From positions 1 to 64,000 of the forward strand of contig NZ_CAJPVI010000049.1 of NCBI RefSeq assembly GCF_905397435.1: DNA of 64,000 bases. Reading direction: 5' to 3'. Source of the DNA: Cupriavidus numazuensis. Lineage in GTDB: Bacteria; Pseudomonadota; Gammaproteobacteria; Burkholderiales; Burkholderiaceae. The notes beneath the pieces were generated by a model. The model was not told the origin of the DNA, did not search any database, and saw nothing but the letters and a program-made list of their open reading frames with translations. Both the position numbers and the translations under genes were made by a program. Positions 1 to 7,234 of the stretch are shown one piece after another (position 1 is the stretch's first letter; the number at the start of each line of letters is the position of its first letter).

Positions 1-1402
1 CGCCGCACTCAAGACCAGCCAGGTTGCCGCACTTGACCTGAACAAGCTCTCCAGCAGCCAGGTCGGCGTCTTCACGGCCGCCCAGGTTGGCGCGCTGACC
101 ACGGCACAGGCCGCCTCGCTGAGCACCGCCGAAATCAATGCCCTGAGTTCCGCCCAGGCTTCGGCACTGAGCACCGGCGCATTGAAGGCCCTGGGTTCCG
201 ACCAGCTCCAGGCCCTCTCCACGGACAACGTGGCAGCCCTGAAGACCAGCCAGATCGCCGCGCTGGACGTGACCAGCCTCAAGAGCAGCCAAGTCGGCGC
301 CTTCACGACCGCACAAGTCGGCGCGCTGAACACGACCCAGGTCACTGCGCTGAGCACCGCGGAAATCGATGCCCTGACCACCGCACAGGCTTCGGCTCTG
401 AGCACTGCTGCGCTGAAGGCCCTGACCTCCTCGCAAACCGCTGCACTCGGCACCGATGATGTCGCCGCGCTCAAGACCAGCCAGGTCGCCGCGCTGGATG
501 TCGCCAACATGTCGACGGGCCAGGTCAAGGCCATGCAGTACCAGCAAGTTGCAGCGCTGACAAACAATCAGCTGACGGCAATGAGCTCGGCACAACTGCA
601 GGCGCTGGACACGGAAGACGTGGTTGCCCTGAAGACAAGCCAGGTCGCTGCACTGGACCTGACGAAGCTCTCCAGCAGCCAGGTTGGCGTGTTCACGACC
701 TCGCAGATGGCAGGCCTGACTACCGGCCAGATCGGTAGCCTGACCACGGCAGAGATCGCGGCAATGACCACGACTCAGGCCGCGGCGCTGACCACCAGCG
801 CACTCGCCGCCCTGAACTCGAGCCAGACTGCCGCACTGGAAACCGAGGACATCGCCGCTCTGAAGACCAGCCAGATCGCCGGTCTGAACGTGACGGATAT
901 GTCCACGAGCCAGGTCAAGGCCATGATGTATCAGCAGGTGGCTTCGCTGTCGAACACCCAGCTGCAGGCGATGAGCTCGTCGCAACTGCAGGCTCTCGAC
1001 ACGGAAGACGTCGCTGCGCTGAAGACAAGCCAGGTCGCCGCGCTTGACCTGACCAAGCTGTCGAGCAGCCAGGTGGGTGTCTTCACGACCGGCCAGGTGG
1101 CAGCCCTGACGACGTCGCAGGTCGGCACGCTGACCACGGGCGAAATCGCAGCACTGACCACGGCCCAGGCCGCGGCACTGACCACGAACGCCCTGCATGC
1201 GCTGACGTCGAGCCAGACCGCCGCGCTGGAAACGGAAGACATCGCCGCACTGAAGACCAGCCAGATTACCGGTCTGAACGTGGGCAATATGTCGACGACC
1301 CAGCTGGAAGCCCTGTCGAGCGCGCAAGTGGCATACCTGAGCAACGCTCAGGTCGCCACGCTGTCGACGGATCAGATCCAGCACCTGCATATCGGAGCGT
1401 AA
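1..1402 (+). CDS. Ser/Thr-rich octapeptide-repeat protein, C-terminal part (5' end outside window)
   Basis: The reading frame is open from base 2 to the TAA at 1400-1402, so 466 residues are visible and the true start lies upstream of the window. The visible protein is almost entirely octapeptides of the form A-L-x-T/S-x-Q/E-V/I/A, rich in Ala, Thr, Ser, Gln and Leu. Every 53 or 77 residues one repeat is stretched to 13 residues (AALDLTKLSSSQV type). There are no cysteines, no membrane segment and no recognisable anchor; the protein ends shortly after the last octad (QHLHIGA). The regular N-cap-like S/T-x-x-Q/E spacing suggests a solenoid of short helices, which is inference. Similar repeats occur in proteins annotated as surface or adhesion-type, but I cannot assign a function. 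The next gene encodes a GT41 O-glycosyltransferase, which could modify the many Ser/Thr residues. Confident as a coding region, unsure of role. Confidence 0.85.
   Translation, partial: AALKTSQVAALDLNKLSSSQVGVFTAAQVGALTTAQAASLSTAEINALSSAQASALSTGALKALGSDQLQALSTDNVAALKTSQIAALDVTSLKSSQVGAFTTAQVGALNTTQVTALSTAEIDALTTAQASALSTAALKALTSSQTAALGTDDVAALKTSQVAALDVANMSTGQVKAMQYQQVAALTNNQLTAMSSAQLQALDTEDVVALKTSQVAALDLTKLSSSQVGVFTTSQMAGLTTGQIGSLTTAEIAAMTTTQAAALTTSALAALNSSQTAALETEDIAALKTSQIAGLNVTDMSTSQVKAMMYQQVASLSNTQLQAMSSSQLQALDTEDVAALKTSQVAALDLTKLSSSQVGVFTTGQVAALTTSQVGTLTTGEIAALTTAQAAALTTNALHALTSSQTAALETEDIAALKTSQITGLNVGNMSTTQLEALSSAQVAYLSNAQVATLSTDQIQHLHIGA
2..1382 (+). repeat. Hierarchical coding repeat: 24-bp octads within 231/159-bp units and a 390-bp super-repeat
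   Basis: The 13-residue landmark segment starts at 26, 257, 488, 647, 878, 1037 and 1268. The spacings are 231, 231, 159, 231, 159 and 231 bp, i.e. 77- and 53-residue units alternating after the first, giving a 390-bp (130-residue) super-period. The 77-residue unit is 13 plus eight octads; the 53-residue unit is 13 plus five octads and carries a distinctive KAM-x-YQQV octad. Copies differ at many third codon positions while the residues are kept, so selection appears to act on the protein. This is coding repetition, not a CRISPR or mobile repeat. Confidence 0.9.
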
Positions 1403-1420
1403 CCGGCTGTACCGCCCCAG

Positions 1421-1446
1421 GCGCGGCACTCTCGCGAGTGCCGCGC
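1421..1446 (+). terminator. Strong GC hairpin after the repeat gene
   Basis: An 11-bp perfect stem (GCGCGGCACTC / GAGTGCCGCGC) closes a 4-nt loop 18 bp after the stop codon. No T-run follows, so alone it may act as an RNA 3'-end stabiliser rather than a terminator. Confidence 0.5.
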
Positions 1447-1493
1447 CAGAAGGCGGCAAAGCAACGCAGTAACCATCCGTAGCATGGCAGTTC

Positions 1494-1540
1494 AAGGCCA
1501 GGTACGCCAAAGTAGCGGCGTACCTGGCCTTTGTTCTTGG
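1494..1540 (+). terminator. Rho-independent terminator of the repeat-protein gene
   Basis: A 15-bp perfect stem (1494-1508 with 1517-1531) with an 8-nt loop is followed by a T-rich tract (TTTGTTCTT). It separates the repeat gene from the downstream GT41 gene, so the two are probably separate transcripts. Confidence 0.85.
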
Positions 1541-1616
1541 CAAGCACCGTACCGGGGGGCAATACCATGGAAAGCTGGGCATCCTCCATGCAATCCGGCC
1601 TATTCCGACAACCCCT

Positions 1617-3452
1617 ATGTACGATTCGAACCAAGGCGTGGCCGTGGCCACGGCAGACTATTCATCGCTGGTGCTGCAGGCCTGGCGCGGGCAACTCACG
1701 CTGGCAGACTTGTTCCACCACACCAGCCAGCTGGAAGCCGCCCGGCAACATGAACTGGCATGCGTGCTCTACCAGACCTGGCTCGAGCACAACAAGACGC
1801 CGCTGAACCATTTCGTACATTTCAACCTGGGCACCTCGCTGTCCACGCTGGAAAAACTCGAAGACGCCCGTCAGGCGTACCTGCGCGCGATCGAACTCTC
1901 CCCCGCCTTTGTCCAGCCGCATTTCAACCTCGGACTGGTCTACGAACGTCTCGGCAATCCCAGCGCGGCGATTGCCCAATGGCTGTGGGTTGCCAATACC
2001 GTCTCGGCCAAGGACACCGAGAACCGTCCGCTGCAACTCTCGGCGCTCAACAACCTGGGCCGCCTGCTCGAGAACGAACGGAAATATGCCGATGCGCTCG
2101 TGTACCTGCAGCGCAGCCTCGAAATGGAGCCGAACCAGCCGGATGTCCTGCACCACTGGGTATTCCTGCGCGCCAAGCAGTGCGAATGGCCGGTCTATGC
2201 GCAAGTGGAAGGTGTCGATCCCGAGCTGATGCGCCGGTCGACGTCGGCGCTGGCGATGATCGCCCTGTCGGACGACCCGCAGGAACAGCTCACCGCCGCA
2301 CAGAACTATGTGGCGAACAAGATTAACTGCAACGTACCCACGCTCGCGCCTGCAAAGCCGTATGGCCACAAGAAGATCCGCGTGGGCTATCTGTCGTCGG
2401 ACCTTTGCCTGCACCCGGTCGCCATGCTGACCGCCGAGCTGTTCGAGTTGCACAACCGCGACCGCTTCGAGGTGTACGGCTACTGCTGGTCGCGTGAAGA
2501 CAATTCGGCCATGCGCAAGCGCATCATCTCGTCGATGGATCGCTTCGAGCGCATCCAGGGCATGAGCGATGAAGCTGCGGCGCGGCTGATCCGCGAACAC
2601 GAGATCGACATCCTGGTCGACCTCCACGGCCAAACACTCGGCGCGCGCGCGGGCATCCTCGCCTATCGCCCGGCCCCGATCCAGATCACGTACCTGGGAT
2701 TGCCGGCGACTACGGGCTTCCCGTTTGTCGACTACGTCATCGCCGATCGCTTCCTGATCCCCGAGGAGTACGCCCGCTTCTATTCCGAGAAGCCGCTGTA
2801 CATGCCGGACGTCTACCAGGTCAGCGATCGCCAGCGCGTCACCGGCACGCCGCCGTCACGCGAAAGCTGCAACCTGCCGGCAGATGGCTTTGTCTTCTGC
2901 TCGTTCAACAACAACTACAAGTTCACGCCCGAGGTCTTCGGCACCTGGATGCGGATCCTGAACCGCGTGCCCGGCAGTGTCCTGTGGCTGCTTTCGGACA
3001 ACGAATGGGCCGAGGCGAACCTGCGCAAGGAAGCCGAAAAGCTCGGCGTGAATGGCAGCCGCCTGATCTTCGCGCCGCGCATCGCGCCGGAGAACTACCT
3101 GGCACGCTTCGGCGCTGCCGACCTGTTCCTCGACACCTTCCCGTTCAATGCGGGCACGACTGCCAATGATGCGCTGTGGACCGGCCTGCCGGTGCTGACC
3201 CGTTCCGGCCGCAGCTTTGCGTCTCGCATGGCCGGCGCACTGCTTACGGCTGCCGAACTGGACGAACTGATCACCTACAGCCCGAACGACTACGAGGAAA
3301 CCGCGGTCGCTCTGGCCAACGCCCCGGAACGCTGCCGTCGCATCCGCGACAAGCTGCACCAGGTGCGGGAAAGCGGAAAGTTGTTCGATACACCGCGCTT
3401 CGTCGGCCACCTCGAAGATCAGTTTACGCAATTGGTCGGCGCCCTGGGCTGA
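1617..3452 (+). CDS. TPR-containing O-GlcNAc-transferase-like glycosyltransferase (GT41, SPINDLY family)
   Basis: The 611-residue protein has an N-terminal TPR region (about residues 60-195, with helices such as HFNLGTSL, QPHFNLGLVYERLG and ALNNLGRLLE) and a C-terminal GT41 catalytic region (about 240-610). Family landmarks seen are IRVGYLSSDLCLHPVA, ILVDLHGQT, the CSFNNNYKFTP segment whose Lys matches the nucleotide-binding Lys of OGT, and DTFPFNAGTTANDALW. GT41 enzymes transfer a sugar from a nucleotide sugar, usually UDP-GlcNAc, to Ser/Thr of proteins in the cytoplasm; the HMW1C branch modifies Asn. The ATG at 1617 has no clear Shine-Dalgarno, but no better in-frame start precedes it. The upstream gene encodes a Ser/Thr-rich repeat protein, a plausible substrate; flagellin is the other usual candidate. 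Family assignment is firm, substrate is inference. Confidence 0.88.
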   Translation: MYDSNQGVAVATADYSSLVLQAWRGQLTLADLFHHTSQLEAARQHELACVLYQTWLEHNKTPLNHFVHFNLGTSLSTLEKLEDARQAYLRAIELSPAFVQPHFNLGLVYERLGNPSAAIAQWLWVANTVSAKDTENRPLQLSALNNLGRLLENERKYADALVYLQRSLEMEPNQPDVLHHWVFLRAKQCEWPVYAQVEGVDPELMRRSTSALAMIALSDDPQEQLTAAQNYVANKINCNVPTLAPAKPYGHKKIRVGYLSSDLCLHPVAMLTAELFELHNRDRFEVYGYCWSREDNSAMRKRIISSMDRFERIQGMSDEAAARLIREHEIDILVDLHGQTLGARAGILAYRPAPIQITYLGLPATTGFPFVDYVIADRFLIPEEYARFYSEKPLYMPDVYQVSDRQRVTGTPPSRESCNLPADGFVFCSFNNNYKFTPEVFGTWMRILNRVPGSVLWLLSDNEWAEANLRKEAEKLGVNGSRLIFAPRIAPENYLARFGAADLFLDTFPFNAGTTANDALWTGLPVLTRSGRSFASRMAGALLTAAELDELITYSPNDYEETAVALANAPERCRRIRDKLHQVRESGKLFDTPRFVGHLEDQFTQLVGALG

Positions 3453-3474
3453 GCTTACCGGCGCATCCATGCAG

Positions 3475-3510
3475 AAGCCGCGCGGCGCATGCCGGGCGGC
3501 TTTTTTCTTT
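3475..3510 (+). terminator. Rho-independent terminator after the GT41 gene
   Basis: A stem of about 10 bp with one mismatch (GCCGCGCGGC / GCCGGGCGGC) around a GCAT loop is followed by TTTTTTCTTT at 3501-3510. Confidence 0.8.
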
Positions 3511-3665
3511 CCGGCAATGCCATCGGCCTTTGCAGTCATCCGCAGCACGACCTCTACGCACCAAAAGTGCGCAATAATTGGCACAGATCTTGCTACGCCC
3601 CCGAAGCAAGGGCGCCCCGCCACGATCAGGCGCCCGAAAGAACAATCAGCAAAGGGAGAAAGCAA

Positions 3666-4718
3666 TTGGCAAGTGCCGACCGCATCGTTGAACTGTCCCA
3701 CCACGTCGGCCGCGTCGCGGACGGGAAGATCTCGGGCATTGCGGAGATCAACCGCGAAACGAAGTTCCTGGCGCTGAACGCGCTGATCGAAGCCGCGCGC
3801 GCCGGCGATGCGGGCCGCGGCTTCAGCGTCGTGGCCAGCCAGGTCAAACAGGTGTCCGAACGCATCTCGGCGATCACCGCCGAACTCAACAGCGAGCTCG
3901 CAGGCTCGATCGCGGAACTGACGCAGCTCGGCGACGCCATGATCCGGCAGATGCGCGACCACCAGGGCCAGCGCTTTGCCGATATGGCACTGAACATGAT
4001 CGAGCTGATCGACCGCAACCTGTACGAGCGTTCATGCGATGTCCGGTGGTGGGCCACCGACGCAGCGATCGTGGCCGCCGCCGCGCAGCCTGAGCCATCG
4101 ACGTGTGCGTGGGCCAGCAAGCGGCTCGGCGTGATCCTGGACAGCTATACGGTCTATCTGGATCTATGGGTCATCGACGCGCAGGGTCGCGTGCTGGCCA
4201 ACGGCCGGCCGGGCACCTACGGCAGCGTGGCCGGAAAGATGGTGTCGGGCGTGGATTGGTTTCGCCGCGCCATGGGGACTGCCTCGGGCCAGGACTACAT
4301 CTCGCACGACATCGCCGTGTCACGCTTCCTGAACCAGTCCGAAGTGGCCACCTACGCCACCGCGATCCGCGCCGATGGCAAGGCCGATGGAGAGCCGATC
4401 GGCGTGCTGGCGATCTTCTTCGACTGGGCTCCGCAAGCCGACGCAGTGGTGAAGCATGTGAGGTTGTCGCAGGAGGAATGGCGGGGCACGCGTTGCCTGC
4501 TGCTCGATTCCGAGCGCCGCGTGATTGCCGCGTCCGACGGCGCCGGCGTGCTCGACGAGGTGTTCCCGCTCCAGGATGGCAATGCCCCATCCGGCTTCTA
4601 TACGGACAAGGCGGGCCGGCTGGTCGCTTTTGCGCGTACGCCGGGCTACGAAACCTACCCCGGCATGGGCTGGTATGGGGTAATCATCCACGAGCACGGT
4701 CAACCAGCCCGCCACTGA
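3666..4718 (+). CDS. Soluble MCP-like chemoreceptor/sensor with C-terminal Cache-type domain
   Basis: I take the TTG at 3666 as start because AGGGAGA sits 6-7 bases upstream; this gives 350 residues. An earlier ATG at 3489 lies inside the preceding terminator region. Residues 21-66 hold the conserved hairpin tip of methyl-accepting chemotaxis proteins (FLALNALIEAARAGDAGRGF), the part that binds CheA/CheW. From about residue 120 to 330 follows a Cache-like sensory region (LDLWVIDAQGRVLANG, VAGKMVSGVDWFRRAM, GEPIGVLAIFFDW). No transmembrane segment or signal peptide is visible, so it should be cytoplasmic. The order signalling-then-sensor is the reverse of classical MCPs, and only a short part of the usual long signalling coiled coil is present. 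It may act in chemotaxis or a chemosensory-like pathway; the ligand is unknown. Confidence 0.75.
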   Translation: MASADRIVELSHHVGRVADGKISGIAEINRETKFLALNALIEAARAGDAGRGFSVVASQVKQVSERISAITAELNSELAGSIAELTQLGDAMIRQMRDHQGQRFADMALNMIELIDRNLYERSCDVRWWATDAAIVAAAAQPEPSTCAWASKRLGVILDSYTVYLDLWVIDAQGRVLANGRPGTYGSVAGKMVSGVDWFRRAMGTASGQDYISHDIAVSRFLNQSEVATYATAIRADGKADGEPIGVLAIFFDWAPQADAVVKHVRLSQEEWRGTRCLLLDSERRVIAASDGAGVLDEVFPLQDGNAPSGFYTDKAGRLVAFARTPGYETYPGMGWYGVIIHEHGQPARH

Positions 4719-4820
4719 AGCTGCGTTCGAAATCTTGCGCGGCGTGCCTCGGGCGCCGCGCCGGCACCTGGCTATCCGAGCGGCTGGCCCGGGCGCGCTC
4801 CTCCATTGCCTGCCTTGGCG

Positions 4821-4826
4821 TACAAT
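4821..4826 (+). promoter_or_regulatory. Candidate -10 element (TACAAT) ahead of ribB
   Basis: TACAAT lies 133 bp upstream of the riboflavin gene, in the 240-bp gap after the sensor gene. No good -35 is seen at normal spacing. I see no FMN-riboswitch (RFN) signature in this leader. Confidence 0.3.
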
Positions 4827-4958
4827 ATCCGGTTTGACGATACGCGTCCCGGCCGTTGCCCATGCCCCGCCGGCGCACACTCCGCAGTATTCCACCGCAA
4901 GTTTGAGCGGCCGCCTGACAGCTGGCCGCCTTTCGCCCCTATTTGCCGCCCAGCAGCC

Positions 4959-6074
4959 ATGACAATCGCCCGTACCGAAGACATCATTGCCGACATCCGT
5001 GCCGGCCGCATGGTCATCCTCGTGGATGAAGAAGACCGTGAAAATGAGGGCGACCTGGTCCTGGCTGCCGATTTCGTCACACCGGAAGCGATCAACTTCA
5101 TGGCGAAGCACGGCCGCGGCCTGATCTGCCTGACCCTGACCGCCGAGCGTTGCCGCCAGCTGAACCTGCAGCCGATGGTAAGCCGCAACGGCACCCAGCA
5201 CGGCACCAACTTCACGGTGTCGATCGAAGCGGCGGAAGGCGTGACCACCGGTATTTCGGCGGCTGACCGTTCCCGCACCGTGGAGGCGGCCGTCGCGCGC
5301 GACGCCAAGCCTTCGGACCTGGTGCAGCCCGGCCACATCTTCCCGCTGACCGCCCAGCCCGGCGGCGTGCTGATCCGCGCCGGCCATACCGAAGCCGGCT
5401 GCGACCTGGGCGCGCTGGCCGGCCTGACGCCCGCCGCCGTGATCTGCGAGATCATGAAGGACGACGGCACCATGGCGCGCCTGCCGGACCTGATCGAATT
5501 CGCCCAGGAACACAACCTGAAGATCGGCACCATCGCCGACCTGATCCACTACCGCAGCCGCACCGAGAGCATTGTCGAGCGCGTGGGCGAGCGGGCCATG
5601 GAAACGCCGTACGGCACCTTCCACAGCATCGCCTACCGCGACAAGCCGACCGGTCACGCGCACCTGGCGCTGGTCAAGGGTACGCCCACGGTGGACAAGG
5701 AAACGCTGGTGCGCGTGCATGAGCCGCTGTCGGTGCTCGACCTGCTGGAAGTGTCCCGGACCACGCACTCGTGGAGCATGCCGGCCGCCCTCGAGGCGAT
5801 TGCCAAGGCGGACAGCGGCGTGATGGTGCTGCTGAACTGCGGCGACTCGGCCGAGCAGCTGTTCACGCAATTCACCGCGCTCGACGAACCGCAAAACCGC
5901 CCGCGCCGCAAGCCGGACCTGCGCACCTACGGCATGGGCGCCCAGATCCTGAAGGATGTGGGCGTCGGCAAGATGCGCGTGCTGGCCGCGGCGCAGCGCA
6001 TGCCCAGCATGACCGGCTACGATCTGGAAGTGACCGGCTACCAGCCCATGAACGGGCAGGCCGGGCAAGACTGA
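4959..6074 (+). CDS. ribBA: 3,4-dihydroxy-2-butanone 4-phosphate synthase with degenerate GTP cyclohydrolase II-like domain
   Basis: The 371-residue protein begins with a complete RibB domain (about 1-205; MVILVDEEDRENEGDLV, RAGHTEAGCDL, GTMARLPDL), which makes the four-carbon riboflavin precursor from ribulose 5-phosphate. The rest (about 206-371) aligns in pattern with RibA, but the zinc-binding cluster that RibA needs (a C-x10-C-x-C arrangement) is absent. The corresponding stretch reads VLDLLEVSRTTHSWSMPAAL, with no cysteine. GTP cyclohydrolase II activity is therefore doubtful and a separate ribA is expected elsewhere; this resembles the hybrid RibBX type known in proteobacteria. ATG 4959 is chosen because it opens directly into the RibB domain. 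ribH and nusB follow, a common riboflavin operon order. Confidence 0.93.
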   Translation: MTIARTEDIIADIRAGRMVILVDEEDRENEGDLVLAADFVTPEAINFMAKHGRGLICLTLTAERCRQLNLQPMVSRNGTQHGTNFTVSIEAAEGVTTGISAADRSRTVEAAVARDAKPSDLVQPGHIFPLTAQPGGVLIRAGHTEAGCDLGALAGLTPAAVICEIMKDDGTMARLPDLIEFAQEHNLKIGTIADLIHYRSRTESIVERVGERAMETPYGTFHSIAYRDKPTGHAHLALVKGTPTVDKETLVRVHEPLSVLDLLEVSRTTHSWSMPAALEAIAKADSGVMVLLNCGDSAEQLFTQFTALDEPQNRPRRKPDLRTYGMGAQILKDVGVGKMRVLAAAQRMPSMTGYDLEVTGYQPMNGQAGQD

Positions 6075-6132
6075 ATATCCTGGCTGCCGCGCTTGGCCGT
6101 GGCAGCCACCCCGAACCCTGGAGAACTGAACA

Positions 6133-6636
6133 ATGGATCACGGCTTCTACCCCAGCAACCTCGACGGTGAAGGCCTGCGTATCGGCATCGTGCAGGCCCG
6201 CTTCAACGAGCCGGTCTGCGCCGAACTGCTGGAAGCCTGCGTGGCCGAGCTGGAAAAGCTCGGCGTCGAAGGCGAAGACACCCTGGTGGTGACCGTGCCG
6301 GGCGCGCTGGAAGTGCCGCTGGCACTGCAGAAGATGGCTGAAAGCGGCCAGTTCGACGCACTGGTGGCGCTGGGCGCCGTGATACGCGGCGAGACCTACC
6401 ACTTCGAGCTGGTCTCGAACGAATCGGGCGCCGCCATTACGCGTGTCGGCCTGGATTTCAACATGCCTGTCGCCAACGGCATCCTGACCGTCGACACTGA
6501 CGAGCAGGCCCACGCCCGCACGCGCGAGAAGGGCCGCGACTGCGCCCGTGCCGCCGTCGAAATGGCCAACCTGGTTGTCGCGCTCGATTCGCTGCGCGAC
6601 CAGGAAGATGAAGAAGACGAGGACGACGATGAGTGA
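6133..6636 (+). CDS. ribH: 6,7-dimethyl-8-ribityllumazine synthase
   Basis: This 167-residue protein condenses the RibB product with 5-amino-6-ribitylaminouracil to make lumazine, the step before riboflavin. Seen motifs are IGIVQARFNEPVCAELLEAC near the start, VPGALEVPLALQKM, and ALGAVIRGETYHFELVSNES with the catalytic His. Length fits the family apart from a very acidic tail (about ten Asp/Glu in the last twelve residues). A clear ribosome site (CTGGAGAAC) precedes ATG 6133. It lies 58 bp after ribB and overlaps nusB by 8 bp, indicating one operon. Confidence 0.96.
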   Translation: MDHGFYPSNLDGEGLRIGIVQARFNEPVCAELLEACVAELEKLGVEGEDTLVVTVPGALEVPLALQKMAESGQFDALVALGAVIRGETYHFELVSNESGAAITRVGLDFNMPVANGILTVDTDEQAHARTREKGRDCARAAVEMANLVVALDSLRDQEDEEDEDDDE

Positions 6637-7132
6637 CACGCCTGAAACCGGCAAGCCGGCAGCTGGCGCCAAGCCCGCCGCCCGCACCGAGGCCAAGGCG
6701 CCGCCCAAGAGCGCGCGCCGCCGCTCGCGCGAGCTGGCCCTGCAGGGCCTGTACCAGTGGCTGCTGAACCGCAACGACATTGGCGCCATCCAGGCCCACC
6801 TGCATGACGCCCAGGGCTTCAACAAGGCCGACGGCGAGCACTTCGATGCGCTGCTCAACGGCGCCGTGCGCGAAGAAGCGCGCCTGACCGCGGCGTTCGA
6901 GCCGTTCCTGGACCGCAAGGTCGAGGAACTGTCGCCCGTGGAGCGTGCCGCCCTGCTGGTGGGCAGCTACGAGCTCGTGCACTGCGTCGACATTCCGTAC
7001 AAGGTCGTCATCAACGAAGCCGTCGAGCTGACCAAGACCTTCGGCGGTGTCGAAGGCTACAAGTACGTGAACGGCGTGTTGGACAAGCTGGCCGCCCAGG
7101 TGCGATCGGCCGAGGTCGCCGCGCGCCGCTGA
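6629..7132 (+). CDS. nusB: Transcription antitermination factor NusB
   Basis: The 167-residue product matches NusB, which binds boxA RNA with NusE (S10) for rRNA antitermination. Visible features are a basic, Ala/Pro-rich N-terminal extension, then RSRELALQGLYQWLL and the C-terminal core LLVGSYELVHCVDIPYKVVI and NEAVELTKTFGG. I place the start at ATG 6629, overlapping the ribH stop (tga 6634-6636), which indicates translational coupling. A frame-open extension further upstream lies wholly inside ribH and is not needed. The ribH-nusB order is widespread in proteobacteria. Confidence 0.95.
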   Translation: MSDTPETGKPAAGAKPAARTEAKAPPKSARRRSRELALQGLYQWLLNRNDIGAIQAHLHDAQGFNKADGEHFDALLNGAVREEARLTAAFEPFLDRKVEELSPVERAALLVGSYELVHCVDIPYKVVINEAVELTKTFGGVEGYKYVNGVLDKLAAQVRSAEVAARR

Positions 7133-7169
7133 AGCGCCGGGCGTCAACGCCCGCGCCGCAACGGATACG

Positions 7170-7195
7170 ACACCCGCTGATGCGGGTGTTTTCAC
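7170..7195 (+). terminator. Terminator of the rib-nusB operon
   Basis: An 8-bp perfect stem (ACACCCGC / GCGGGTGT) around TGAT is followed by TTTTC. It lies 38 bp after nusB and ahead of the aminotransferase gene. Confidence 0.8.
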
Positions 7196-7234
7196 TTCTA
7201 CCATCTGCCCGACAACGGGTTTCGCCGAACCGCC

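Noticed and set aside
2..1402. CRISPR-like or tandem mobile repeat at the left edge
   Set aside because: Repeats are contiguous in-frame codons with third-position divergence and no spacers.
4719..4958. FMN riboswitch upstream of ribB
   Set aside because: The conserved RFN segments could not be found in this leader.
4320..6068. 582-codon minus-strand open frame opposite ribBA
   Set aside because: GC-rich antisense shadow with His/Gly/Arg-rich sequence and no conserved motif.
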